Assembly (NCBI GenBank): GCA_033807775.1
Contig: CM066318.1
Span: 86,590,879-86,654,878 of the forward strand
Reading direction: 5' to 3'
DNA length: 64,000 bases
Origin: Saussurea involucrata
Taxonomy: Eukaryota > Streptophyta > Magnoliopsida > Asterales > Asteraceae
Shown: positions 44,934 through 56,856 of the stretch, piece after piece
Numbering within the stretch: the first letter of the stretch is position 1
Layout of the letters: the number at the start of each line of letters is the position of its first letter
Program-made: the position numbers and the translations under genes
The notes under the pieces: model-generated
Databases searched by the model: none
Told to the model about the DNA's origin: nothing
What the model saw: the letters and a program-made list of their open reading frames with translations, nothing else

Positions 44934-47234
44934 TGTAACGTCCCAAAAATTACAAGCAAATTTAAATTTTAAAATAAACATTTCATTGATAACAACTCAT
45001 TAAATGATCCCAACGTTTCGTTTACAAACACATAATTAATATCTTTGTAAAATAAAACCAGCGGAATAAATGTTTAATTATTAGAATCATAAAGCAACCA
45101 GCTCTTCCCGCGCGCCAGTGTGTACTCGTCACGCCTTGGAGCCGCCCGTACCTGAAACCACAGTTTATTGGAAAAGGGTAAGCACGAAGCTTAGTGAATT
45201 CCAACACATGCGCAGATAGGAATTATATACACATCACCCCTATCCGCACATAAGCAACAACATCACCGTTACATAAAACGAGTAAACGCCTACAAGTAAT
45301 TATGTATCCAACACCTCAGTACCATCGAGGCCTCGGTCCCACCGAATTGTAATGTAACCAACACCTCAGTCCCATCGAGGCCTCGGTCCCACCGAATTAT
45401 AATGTAACCCAACACCTCAGTACCATCGAGGCCTCGGTCCCACCGAATTGTAATGTAACCCAACACCTCAGTACCATCGAGGCCTCGGTCCCACCGAATT
45501 GTAATGTAACCCAACACCTCAGTACCATCGAGGCCTCGGTCCCACCGAATTGTAATGTAACACATTTATACCAAGCATTCAAACCAATCAAATATTACAC
45601 ACCACAAACAACTAGTTCACACCACAAAGACAGTAGTACATACAAACTATTATGACATGCATACAACCCCTAACTACACAGTGAGAGAACTCACCTCGAA
45701 TGCGCGCTCAGCTTAATAACACAATTCAAGCTTCACAATTACGGTCACTTCCCAGCACCTAAATGCATGTTAAAACGTGTCAATACGAGACCCGGACCCT
45801 ATGACACGACACACGCTTAAACCGTCACTAAAACTAAATTCCGTTCACCCAAAACAGGTCTGTTCGGGACCTGTTTCGACCCCTTTAAACCCAGAAAATT
45901 CCCAATATTATTTCATGACCAGAAAGTACTCTGAGTTAGGGTTCCAAGGACATATTATACGCCTCCTAACGATTTTTCTACAATTTACTACGGATTTTAC
46001 AAAAACAGTTTCCGGAACAGCGAAATTCAGCACCTTTCAGTATAAAACGACAAATCGACCCATGCTACGTCCCGAACTGGGTTTTGCACAAAACACAGAA
46101 AAGTTTATAGACTCAAAAAGGGAACTTTTGACACCGGTTTCACCCCAAACCGAGTTACGAGCCGAAAGTTACAGCTTACGCAAAACAGTGACAGATCTGC
46201 AGTTTCTTTTACATAAAATGACGATTCACAGAACTTACGACCACTTTTTCGCCCAGCTAGAGGCCGAACCAGTTTTCCGCTAAAACACGGAAAACGTGCC
46301 CGACCCCGAGCTTGAACCGTGGGCACCAGTTTCGGCTCAAACGGAGTTACGACGGAAAAGTTATAGCCGTCGTAAAAACAGTGGCTGCACCATTTTCCAC
46401 ATGAATTGATGATTATAAAAACGACGGTTTTAACGAAACGGCTTAAACGATTAAGTCAAGACTTAACGGATTCTACGGTGATTATTAATAATACATGGTC
46501 ACGCACTACCCTCTGCCCTCCGGCAGTGGTGGTCGTCGACGGCGGCCGGCGGCGGTTCATCGACGAGGAAATAAAACAACCCGCAAACCACCGCGAGACC
46601 ACTACCCTCTCGATCACCCTACCGCGTGCACCAACGACTCACACCACCACCGCTACCCGACACCCAGCCACCACAGTGGCGGCGCGGCAGCGGCAGCGGC
46701 GGCCGGCGGTGGTCCTCCGGTGACGAAAACGAAAAGAAAGGAAACGTCGAGTGAAACCTTACCTCGATGACGACACAACGACGAAACCCGACACCTTCAC
46801 TCTTCTTCTCCGGCGGACACGACAACGACGACGGCGACCTCCACACTTTCCGGCGAACTCCCTCTCTCTCTCTTCTCGCCGCTCTATCTCTCTCGGTTCT
46901 TCTCTATCCCTCTCTCTCCTTTCTTTCTCACCGCCGCACCACAAGACACAAAATAGGGTTATAACATTTGTTTGGTTTGCTTGGCTTGGCTTGGCTTACA
47001 AGGAAAAGGAAAAACGGTATAGTAATTCGGCCATGGGCCAAAACCCATGCAACAAGTTCCAATAATTGCACTCTAGCCCCTCAACTACACCTTATCTCAC
47101 AATCCACACCAAAATGACACGAAAGCTAACATTTTGGTCCTTTTTGACACCAAACCACTAACCAAAACAATTAAGGGTAAACACTTTAAATAATTAAAAT
47201 TAATTAATAAACGTACCGAGACACGGGCTTTACA
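44934..47234 (-). mobile_element. Solo LTR (2301 bp) inside the MULE transposase
   Basis: Bounded by TGTAACGTCCC and GGGCTTTACA and flanked by CCACC (44929-44933, 47235-47239). The transposase reading (DIPP then QHWSRSHF) resumes exactly after one duplication copy, which confirms the boundaries. Minus orientation is inferred from donor-like sites on that strand near 46757 (ATCGAG, GTAAGG) and 45697 (CGAG, GTGAGT). No internal region remains, as after LTR-LTR recombination. A GC-rich stretch lies at 46500-46870. Confidence 0.9.
45310..45562. repeat. Five-copy 50-51-bp tandem array in the solo LTR
   Basis: Units begin at 45310, 45360, 45411, 45462 and 45513. Each carries the palindrome CGAGGCCTCG and the inverted pair CGGT/ACCG around it. 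The open minus frame that results (51 bp is 17 codons) is a by-product of the repeat length. Confidence 0.9.
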
Positions 47235-48059
47235 CCACCCCAGCACTGGTCTCGATCTCACTTTACAGGTATGTGTTTGGTTTACTAAGCATGGACATAT
47301 GTGTTTGTTTATCTTTTTGTGTTACTAAATATGGCTTATTTACAAGTAGAGCTCACTGTGATGTTCTGTTGAACAATATGTGTGAGGTCTTCAACATGCA
47401 GCTTGTAAATGGAAGGGATAAACCTATAATTGTGGCACTTGAATACATTAGAGGGTATCTCATGAGGAGGATAGTGAATGTGCAGAAAGTGATTTCCAAG
47501 TCTGAAGGATATCTCACTCCCACAGCCACCAAGTTGTTGTCTGTAGTCAAGCAACAAGGTACACAATATGTTGTGCAATGGAATGAAGGGGACATGTATC
47601 AGGTAAGTGGACCATGGCAAGATCAGTGCATTGTTGATTCAGGACAGATGATTTGCTCATGTAGGAAATGGGAACTGAGTGGTATACCATGTAGGCATGT
47701 GGTGGCTGCGTTATGGTCCATGGCACTTAATGGTGAGGAAGTTGGGTTACCTGAGCAGTGGGTACATGAAAGCTACACTCTAGAGTATTGTAAAACTGTG
47801 TATGGGTTTAAGGTTGGCCCTATTAATGGGAGAGAGTTGTGGCCAAAACATGATTTATCCATACACACTCACACCACCAGTGCATCACACACAAGTTGGG
47901 AGGCCTAATAAGAAAAGAAGGAAGGTTGCATATGAATTAATCCAACCTTTGGTTAAAGGATCAAGGCTTACAAGGGTAAGGAAGACTGTCATCTGTGCAA
48001 AATGCAAGAAGAAGGGGCATAATGCAAGGACTTGTAAGGGACAAGAAGAAAGAGCCTAA

Positions 48060-48405
48060 TTCTGTTTGTGGTGGTGTCTTTTGTGGTTGTGGTTTTTGAT
48101 GGTTATGTCTTTTGATTAACTTAAAACAATTGGTTGTGCATCTACTTTCATTCCAAACTTTTGATTATGTCTTGGAAGTATGTATGAAACCAAACTTTTG
48201 TTAAGTCTTTTGTGTAGGTAATATATGGACAACCAATTTCAGTTTGGTGTATCTACTTTCATTCCAATTTCATTACCCCTGTTTCATTACCCCTTTTCAT
48301 TCCACACATTATTTTAAAAACACAAAATAATCAAAAGAATAAATAATTTCATTTCATTAAAACCAAGACTACAACAAACCAGTACACTACAAGCATAACT
48401 AGTTG
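48060..48405. other. MULE 3' non-coding stretch
   Basis: AT-rich tail of the MULE between the transposase stop and the second solo LTR. Nothing else is recognised. Confidence 0.45.
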
Positions 48406-49019
48406 ATCAATGTAACACCTCGAAACTTCCTTAAATATTGTGTATTATTTGGAAGAATGTTTAAAATAAACTATTGGGAAGGTATTATTTTAAACGGAAT
48501 GTCGAAAGGGTTGAAATTGTAATTAACCCAAAGTTTAAGTTAATTATGAAAGTTGAAACTTGGAGGTTAGTTTGGTAGTTTGAGGAAAGTTGTGTGGGTA
48601 TAAAAGGGGTGAGTCGGCTGATTTGAGAAGATATCTCAAATGCTCTTGGATTGAAGTCGGTCGAGAATAGGAAGAAGAAGAAAGAAGAAATTGAGTTCAA
48701 ACTGGTAAGAAACCCAAAGGATTTCTGCAAATCAATTTCTTTTAGGAGATAGTGTTCACAAATTAACTTGATTTCCCAACTTGGTACTGTTTTGTTGGAA
48801 TAATCAGATTGAATTTTGGGAATTGCAGAAGAGGTCGAAACTTTATCAGGTGAGTTCATATTTTTCTTAAACGATTCTATGTGAAATTGAATGAGATATT
48901 TGGTAGCAAATTATCTAAATGACTTGATAAACATGTATTGCAATGAAATCGACCAAGAAATTGAACTTAGATGAGTTTTTAGAGTAAAATCGTCGTACCA
49001 ATCGAAGTCCCATTATCGA

Positions 49020-49355
49020 GGATCCGGTATGGATTCCGGATTTGATGGGATCCGGTATGGGATCCGGATTTGGAGAGATCTGGTAGAAGATCCTGACTTG
49101 GTGAGATTCGGTATGGGATCCGGATTCGGTGAGTCCCGGTATTGGGATCCCGATTCGGTGAGTCCCGGTATTAGGATCCGGTTTCGATTGAGTTCCGGTC
49201 TCAATATTGAGTCCCGGTTCCGGACAAGTTCTGGACTTGGTATTGGATTCCGGATGGTTCCGGACTTTGAGTCTGGAATACTTTTCCGGATGAGTTCTTG
49301 AATAGTTCCGGATTTGGGTCCCGGATAAGGGATATTTCCGAATATAATTCCGGAT
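49020..49355. repeat. TCCGGA-rich degenerate array
   Basis: Repeats of about 20 bp contain GATCCGG, TCCGGA or TCCCGG, all CG-bearing and self-complementary. The long open frame on the plus strand is a repeat artefact. Confidence 0.8.
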
Positions 49356-49592
49356 GCGTTATCTGGCTAAGTTTTTTCTAAAGATTTTCTAGGGGCGCTG
49401 CCCTAGACCCCGCAAGGGCGTTGCCCCTTAACCCCATCCGCTAACCGGGTAGCGGAACCCCCGTGCTAAGTCGCCGAAGAGGGACAATTTAGAATAAGAA
49501 TATAATATGAAATGTTTTGTGCGTTCGAGTAAATATGCACATATGCTAAGGAGTGTAATGGGTCTATAGACACTAGTATTAATTGATAACTT

Positions 49593-49895
49593 AGAATAGA
49601 CAAGATATAATTGCTATTCTCGTTTGTATTTTAAAAATGAGGAATAGACAAGGTATAATTGTTATTCCTTTTATCATGATATTGAAACATGGAATAGGCA
49701 AAGTAGAATTTCTATTCATGTTGAAATGATTGAATAGGCAAAGTAGAATTGCTATTCATGTTGAAATGATTGAATAGGCAAAGTAGAATTGCTATTCGTA
49801 ATTGAGACGTGGAAACGTGAAATAGACAAAGTATAATTGTTGTTTCCGTTTGCTTTCGGTGGATTAGAAATAGGCGATATATAAGTGCTATTTCT
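49593..49895 (+). repeat. Serial stem-loops with a recurring loop, solo LTR
   Basis: Hairpins: AGAATAG/CTATTCT (49593-49620), GGAATA/TATTCC (about 49641-49668), GAATAG/CTATTC (about 49692-49717, 49732-49757, 49772-49797), GGAAAC/GTTTCC (about 49811-49847), AGAAATAG/CTATTTCT (49866-49895). Most loops are 14 nt with the pattern RRCRANRTATAATTG, a few bases varying. Confidence 0.8.
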
Positions 49896-50400
49896 GCTCC
49901 CATTCCAAGAAAAAGGTATTGATTGTAAGTTCTTGGGCATGATCTATAAACTAGAATCAGTGGTGATTCGTAGTGGCGCTCGCGAATATGATGCTATGAC
50001 ATATTTAGTGTTGTCATACTCATGAAATCAGGTATAATTCCCGTGATTGAAAAATGTTATGGGTTCGGTAAGAAAGTTGGGATCGGGTTACTTTATACGT
50101 TTTTTTTACAGTTTTGGTTTGCAAAGTTTATAAAGATATTGATTTGAAAATTGGATGTTCTCACTAGGCGTAAGTCTAATCTTTTTAAATTCAATTTTTT
50201 TACCAGGTGCTAGACCGGGAAGGGATTCAAAATGATGAGTGTCGAGGAGTGCCAGAGTCATGATTTTGGAAATGTATGTTGATCAGGGATTAGGTTAATT
50301 GATTGTTATGATAAATTTTTGTAAGTACGAAACTATGATGGAAAAACTATGATAAATGTAAGGTTTAAATTCGTTGTGAATTTCAGGGTGTTTCAATCAA

Positions 50401-51037
50401 TTACAAAGGTAATAAATTACAAAGAAAATCCAACTAAAAACCAACAGTGACATCCATCTTCTTGCTTCAACTCACTTTTCATGCATTTTGTCTTCAAGGA
50501 CCTCAATAAACCAGGAATAACCACCATACATCGACTACAACCTGCTGGATCAACCCAACCAAGAAAGGGGCAATTGGAATTCTGAAAAAGAAAAAAACCC
50601 TAAATTAGGGGTTAAATCATGTAGGGAAGAAGGTGAAGAAGCTTACATTTGAGGAACAACAGTAAAATCTGCGGCTTGGGTTTCTGGTTGTCCAAGAAGT
50701 ACGCACAATTGTGCGTGCACCACGGTAACACCATTCCATCCGATTTGAAGAAGGAGAGGAAGTTCAGAGAGGAGGGTAGGACGAGAGAGAAATAGTGTTT
50801 GTTAGTCGGGGTTCTTAAACGAGGGGAATCTTTGGACAAAAAAATGGATGGACGATTTTGCCCTCGTGTGCCTTGCACGTGGGCTGACTTAACGAACCAA
50901 AGTGGACGGACGTTAGGGGCAAGGACCAAATCCAATGGAAAGTGCATCGCTCGGGGACCATTTCCATAATAAATGAAGTTTAGGGACGAAATCCTTAATT
51001 TTGAACAAACCATAGGGACCAAATTTGTAATTTACTC
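50401..51037 (-). mobile_element. Right end of the MULE
   Basis: The plus strand ends AGGGACCAAATTTGTAATTT-ACTC (to about 51037). Its inverse, starting GAGTAAATTACAAATTTGG, is a common terminus of plant Mutator-like elements, and the following ~200 bp have matching style (GGACCAAATCC, GGACGATTTTGCCCTC). The matching left end was not found; the CACTA insertion or a deletion may have removed it. Confidence 0.45.
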
Positions 51038-52484
51038 TAAAAAAACAACAACCAAGTATTAAGAAACCAAAAATGATATAAAATATAACAAATCTCATTA
51101 TTCAATGTTTAGTTCAAACTACATCATATTGATACAACTCAAATGGTAGAATTCCAAAAAGGACCAACATAAGTAAAAAGTCCTTAAAGAAAATGTCGAT
51201 GAAGAACTTTAGATACATGTTAATATGAAGATGATGGAGGTAATGAAATACTGCCAAATTTCGTAACAATTGAGTTTAACCTGGAAAAAAGCAACATAAA
51301 ATAATTACGATATATGGTTGTTTTAAATAGAATTTTCATGAGATCTACAACAATACTAAAAAATGTTTGACTACTAAATGTTTGAAAATCGAAAGAAAAA
51401 GAAGTTATTCAAACAAATATTGTTTTACCTTTAATCAGTTGTGAACTTTTGAGCAACCAATAGATAACCCACTAAGATTCCGACAAAAATTTATAAGAAA
51501 CACATCGTGAACATAAAAAGTAAAAAAACCCAATAGAGAAAAAGAAATTGAGAGATGGGTAAAGCAAGAACTCTAGAGGACGTACCAAGAAAAGATTGAT
51601 ATGTTGTAGATTAACCATATACATACAAAATGTATGCAAAGTTACCAAAAAAAACTCCACTAACTGTTACATGTAGATTTTTTGTATATGACAACGGTCC
51701 TTATAGCCACACTTGCAAGGGTTTATATGTTAATCCGTTTCTTTTGAAGAAAGTGGGCAACAGACAATTCTTTTTTCTCCTTCGTCAATCATGATTTCCT
51801 TGCTAGGAAAATAACACAAAGTTTACCATAATACACATTTACATATTACACTTCCAATCAAATATTAATGATAAAGCAATAAAATAAAAATTAAAAGCAA
51901 TAATACAAAAAATTAAATGTATAGATTTTCAACGATTCCTCATTCAAGCTGTTGTCATTAGACACACTTTCAAGATAAGTAGAGATCGAGAGAAAAAAGC
52001 AAGTATGATATACACCCTTAAAAAGTAAACATGAATGAGATGAATAGAGAAGATTTATAAGACTATCCGCACCCCTACAAGACCAAACTACTTTCTAAAG
52101 TGTCACATCAGCTTTGCAATAACATCTTCCACATATATTCAAGACCAAACTCCTTTCTAAAGTAATAAATTATAATATAAATAATATAGATAATTATAAT
52201 ATAAATAATAAATTAATAATAAAATATAGATAACTAAAACTTTACTTTTGTTTTCTTTTAGTTCATTTTGTGTAAATATAATTTAATTAACAAAAAAAAT
52301 ACATGGATATATTGAAAGCATGCAATGTTTATTAAAATACAAATATTACACAAAATACACAATAAACATTACATTACTTATTATTTTCTTCCTCTCTAAA
52401 TCGACTCCAAATCTCTTCCACTAAATCGGTTTGAAATTGACGATTTGTTGACCTATTGCGGATTCTTGTATGACGTCAAAGATA
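51038..52484. other. Intergenic, no gene seen
   Basis: AT-rich. Open frames here are short and without domains. No repeat with clear ends was found. Confidence 0.5.
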
Positions 52485-52489
52485 GTTCT

Positions 52490-54195
52490 TGTAACGTCCC
52501 AATTTCAAAATCAAGCAATACCATAGATTAAGCATTCGAATTACATAAATAACTTGTTCATAAACATTCTTTTCACTAAGCTAAGCAAAATTGACAGCGG
52601 AAGTCTCTAATCCACAGCCGAGAGCTCTATCTAAACATCAGCCAAAAGACTTGGAGTCGCTCTAAGGTCCAAATCCTTCCTGCCATCTCACGGTTCTTAC
52701 TTGAAGAACCCTTAACATGCTTACCTGAAAATGGTTTAGTTTTGAAAGCGAGGGTTAGACCAAAAGGTCTAGTGAATTCCCTCCGAAAACAACATGTACA
52801 CAGTATAACATCGTTTATAAAAATATCATCGTAAACCTTAACATAACATCATGCATGGTACTACACTGTATATAGGATCACATAAACATTCCGCGATCGG
52901 GGCCCAATGGGTTACCCTCTCGCCCTCAACCGGAGCCTACGCAAACCCCCTTCCCGGAGCTTACACAGACCCCCTTTCTACTCGAAATAGGAGGAAACGA
53001 ATTCCAACCTACCAGTCTGTCATACATATCCAAGGGATCGTCAGATCCCGAGGATCTATCTCTGATCCCACAGTGTAGACCGACTCCACATAGCACATCA
53101 TTCATTTCATAAAACATGCAACCTTAAATCCTTTAAATCATCATTCTCATCTCATCATAACAATAATAAGCTTTCTTAAGTAAAACATGTAGTTCATGGA
53201 AAAACATGCGTGACGGTTACAAACAGTTCATGCTCGTACATAAAACCATAATCAGTTAAAACATTTAACACTTTACGTCGTAAAAAGGTTTAGGGAACTC
53301 ACCTTGATAACGCTGAATGCACTCTTTAACTACCTCCAAGCTAATCCAGTCGAACACCTAAGGGCATTAGACTCGGATAAGATTAAACGGCTCAAACCTA
53401 CTGACCAGTAAACACTTCCCGGATACCAACTGTCCGGACACCCTATCTTCCTGGATACCAGCACTGTCCGGATATCCCTACTCTCCGGATACCCGAACTG
53501 TCCGGATATCCCTACTCTCCGGATACCCGAACTGTCCGGATACTGCACCCGGTAACTCAAACTATCCGGAAGGACACCCATCCGGAAACTACCATAACAT
53601 TCTACCCGGGAACTAGCATTCCTATCCGGAAACTACTGTGACGCCCAGAAATGCTAGTGTCCGGATATGACGGCTGTTTGACAAAAGTGATCTAAAAGTG
53701 TTCATTAAGCTCATAATCTGCCATTAATTTGATTAGATAAACTTAAGGGTTCGTCCACCAATCTTTTACAACCACTTAATCCCCTTTCTTACCATTAAAT
53801 CGATTCCAAAGCCTAAAAACCCTTAAAACCCACTTTTAAGAAGAATGTGGGTAGAACCTCTTGAATCCTTATAATCAGACTTAAGGACCCAACCCAATTA
53901 AGAAAAGGAACACTATAACAAAATGGAATACGAATTAGAAAGGAATACCTTGCAGAAACTTCCTCCTTGTCGATTTCTTTGTCCAAAACTCCTTTGTTCT
54001 TCTCTTTTCTTCTCTAGTCACCAAACACACCAAGAGCAACCAAAAATACTGATTTCTAGCAAAGGAGGCTGCCCTAGGAGTTAGTGTCTATAAATATCTT
54101 TCACGATTTGCACAATAGTCCCTCTACTTATCTTTCATTTCTTGCACAAAGACCACTAAACTATCATTTTCACACAGAAAAACCCGGTTGTTACA
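52490..54195 (-). repeat. 3' LTR of element E
   Basis: Plus-strand ends are TGTAACGTCCC and CGGTTGTTACA. A TCCGGA-type array lies at 53418-53669. On the minus strand there are donor-like sites near 53952 (TGCAAG, GTATTC) and 53302 (ATCAAG, GTGAGT). The left flank GTTCT (52485-52489) is a candidate target duplication whose partner is outside the window. Confidence 0.75.
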
Positions 54196-54957
54196 ACACT
54201 CCCTCCTTAAAAGAATTCCGTCCCCGGAATTCCTTATTGGAAAAGATGCGGGTATCATGCCCACACCCCAACTGACCCTTCCCCAAGGTAAAGCCACTTC
54301 TGACTCAGTCAACCACCTCATTAGATTCGAAACATGGAACATTGGATGCAATCCCTTCAATTCTTACGGTACTCTAACTTGCAGACTACTGTTCCTATTC
54401 AATCGGTCTTAACCATAGAAGAATAAATAAGGCTTCTCAAGCATCTTTACTTCCCTTAAGGAGGAACCTGGCGGAATCCCTCGCTACAACATGAGATCCA
54501 ATTACTCAGAAACTGTCACTCACTTGACAGCTTGGCACAAGGCCAACCTCGTACGTCCCGACAACTCACAACCCCGAGTTCCTTCATCATATCACAACTC
54601 ACTACCTTGAACCACCCAACAATCATCTATGCTGATAACATTTCCCTTTTCTTGGACCACCTAGACCACAGTTCGTCACTCATCCCTCACATTCTCACTA
54701 CTTCACCACCCCATACTTATACGTAACTAAGAGTAGGAACCTCCAAACCCATCGTTGGATTGTTCACCCACTCAAATTAAACTTATCCTAAAACACATCA
54801 ATTCCTCCCGGATTGCCACGTTCGTTCATTCTTATAAAACGTAACTCCGGTTATCCTCACTCCACTGGGAGGAGTAACCATAGTCACACCATACTATTCT
54901 CACTAGCTTAATCACTGCACGACCAATTCGTTTAAACATTTCTCACAAAGTCACTAA
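54196..54957 (-). pseudogene. Integrase C-terminal remnant of element E
   Basis: On the minus strand near 54300-54375, ELKGLHPMFHVSNLMRWL corresponds to the integrase segment of element A that includes IHNAFHVLNF. It is followed by the purine tract and LTR. The rest of the stretch up to the element D insertion shows no readable domain. Confidence 0.65.
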
Positions 54958-54962
54958 CTTAA

Positions 54963-56594
54963 TGTAATAACCAAGTATTTTATTTAATTTAAATTGGAAT
55001 TTTATAAGTCTTTATATTAGTGTTTGGTGAAATTTACAAGTTTAGGGATGAGTTTTAATATTAATTGGAAGTTAAGGGGTAGGTTTTTATTTTTATAAAA
55101 GAAGTTAGGGGTATATTTTGACAAGTGAATCAAGTTTAGGATTTATATGGTAATTATGTGACACCTCCTAGTATGCAAACTGACTTTCATTCTATTATGG
55201 GTGAGGTGTTCATTTTTAAAGTGATATCTCAAGATACTAGTGTGTGTGTGTGTGGTATTCGATTGAGAGAGAGATCGAGAGAGGCTAGAAGGAAAGAAGA
55301 AGGAAGAAATTAAGAAGTTGCTGCTGTGATTCTAGGAACAATCTGAAGTAATCAAGGTAAACAATCCATACCTTATTTGTGTTTTAATCCATTAAAGAGT
55401 TCTTGAGTTTAATAGATAAGTTCTAAGTGGGTTTTGGTTAGAAATGGATATTTTGATGAATCTAAGCTTATGTTTAGGTCATGTTATTAGTCTTAAACAT
55501 TCCTGCAAAGTTCCAGAAACATGCATAGTATAAATCTACAAATTCTGGGTTTTTAAGATGAACAGTGGACTGAGATATTCATCGGAGTCGCAATAGACGA
55601 CTGCGACATTCAACGAAGTCGCAACAGTTGGTTGCGACTTGGCAATGAAGTCGCAATGGTCGTTTGTGACTTGGCTTGGAATCGCAGTAGTTGGTTGCGA
55701 TTCGAGTTTGGAATTGCAATAGAGGGTTGCGACTCCAGGGTGGAATCGCAATAGAGGGTTGCGACTCCAGGGTGGAATCGCAATGGAGGGTTGCGACTTC
55801 AAGATGAAATCGCAATAGGAGATTGCGATTTGGGTACTGTTCATTGCGATTTGAGTTTAGAATTTCGTAAGTTTAAGTGTTAAAAGAGATATTTGGTATT
55901 TTATCTGATTTCAGATTCTGTGAAGGATCGACATACGTGAATTATCTTGAAAGAGTTTTTGGTGATAAACGCACGAGGTGAGTTTTACTTTAAAGTATTT
56001 TTACTGGAATACATTATGTGAATACTAACTACTTGATAATTTGTATGAATATGTCATACGGGTGTGATTATAATATGTTAAGATATTATAATTACGTGAA
56101 GTATTATATGGGAATATAATACGTGGCCGGGCTTTGGACCGGTGTGTTAATTGGCTCGCAACCAATAAATTTGGCCATTGTGGAGGAATAAGGTGGATGA
56201 GAGGTACAAGAGGTACGAGTTTGAATTGGTATTTATATACGTGTAGTACTTGAATGTATATAAAGGATTTTGCATAAATGGTTTTGATACAAAGGATTTA
56301 CATGAATGATTTTATAATGATTTTGGGAAAGGACCGTGATTAACTCACTAGACCCGTTTGGTCTAACCCTCATTTTGTTTTCAAAAATATGTTTTCCAGG
56401 TTGAGGATCGGTGAAAGAAAGGGATAAGAATAGGAAGCTTTTGATGATCGTTGATTAGGAGACTTTTACGTATTTTTGTATTTTCAAGACCGAAGTGACC
56501 GTTTGTGATGTATTGTGTATTTTCTTTTGTAAATGTAACTACGTTATGCAAAATATGTTATTTGTTGTATGTTATGGGAAAGTGGGTCGTTACA
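54963..56594 (+). repeat. 5' LTR of element D
   Basis: Starts TGTAATAACCAAG, ends GGTCGTTACA. It carries a TCGCAA/TTGCGA array (55588-55850), a leader donor near 55356 (TCAAG, GTAAAC), an acceptor near 55914 (ATTTCAG) and a GTGAGT donor near 55978. The AATACGTGGCCGGGCTTTGG block is shared with element A. Confidence 0.95.
55588..55850. repeat. TCGCAA/TTGCGA hairpin array, LTR D
   Basis: About eight units of roughly 33 bp, each TCGCAA-loop-TTGCGA with loops such as CAGTTGG or TAGAGGG. The other LTR has the same array at 58987-59250 with a few differences, some of which restore or break the arms. Confidence 0.9.
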
Positions 56595-56596
56595 AA

Positions 56597-56608
56597 TGGT
56601 ATCAGAGC
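56597..56608 (+). promoter_or_regulatory. Primer binding site, element D
   Basis: TGGTATCAGAGC two bases after the left LTR. Confidence 0.9.
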
Positions 56609-56744
56609 CCTAGTTTAAGAGATTTAGGTATTAGTATCTATACCTAGACTTAAACTGCATGTGAAGTAGGATGTCCCTATTATTTTAGAACCTGGGGATG
56701 TTAAGTATAAAAAGGTAGAAGGAACATCATGTAAGGTAATTTCA

Positions 56745-56767
56745 AATTACACCAGGCCAGTGTAATT
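56745..56767 (+). promoter_or_regulatory. Conserved leader hairpin, element D
   Basis: Identical to the element A hairpin: arms AATTACAC and GTGTAATT, loop CAGGCCA, at the same 150-bp distance from the LTR. Confidence 0.6.
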
Positions 56768-56856
56768 ATGATCTTACAGGTGCATGTATGAACTGGAATA
56801 CCTTGTTATATGGGGTATGTGCTTATATGTATATTAACTTTGTTTGAATCCACAGA

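Larger units (their letters stand above)
43696..48059 (+). pseudogene. MuDR-like (MULE) transposase pseudogene
   Basis: Pieces in order: an N-terminal DNA-binding-like segment (43716-44147, with FYVGQQFGSKEQVKEAI and CPWVLHIS); the MULE catalytic core (44184-44618, LGLDGSFMKGPYPGQILTA, AYAIVEAESTDSWYWFL); after an intron (44632-44712) FPSVEHRFCLRYIHENMKKHW; then RAHCDVLLNNMCEVFN; a SWIM zinc finger (CSCRKWELSGIPCRHVVAAL, near 47655-47715); and a final CCHC knuckle (CAKCKKKGHNARTC). Lesions are a TAA at 44145-44147, a frameshift near 44600, a TAA near 44861, a frameshift near 47855, and a 2.3-kb solo LTR splitting the exon at 44934. The CACTA end abuts the left side, and anything upstream is missing. 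It cannot make active transposase. Confidence 0.88.
48411..50395 (+). mobile_element. Solo LTR (1985 bp) related to element C
   Basis: Starts TGTAACACCTCG, ends AGGGTGTTTCA, and is flanked by ATCAA (48406-48410, 50396-50400). It has donor-like AACTG/GTAAGA near 48705, an acceptor near 48828 and ATCAG/GTGAGT near 48850. A TCCGGA-type array lies at 49020-49355. Stem-loops at 49593-50020 share loops with element C, so the families are distantly related. Confidence 0.92.

Noticed and set aside
45777..46283. 168-codon plus-strand frame in the solo LTR
   Set aside because: Lies within LTR DNA, antisense to the inferred element, with no recognisable domain.
46406..47065. Long overlapping open frames in the GC-rich part of the solo LTR
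   Set aside because: Low-complexity His/Arg/Pro/Thr-rich translations open in several frames at once reflect composition, not coding.
49029..49301. 90-codon plus-strand frame in the solo LTR
   Set aside because: Translation of the TCCGGA array only; no domain.
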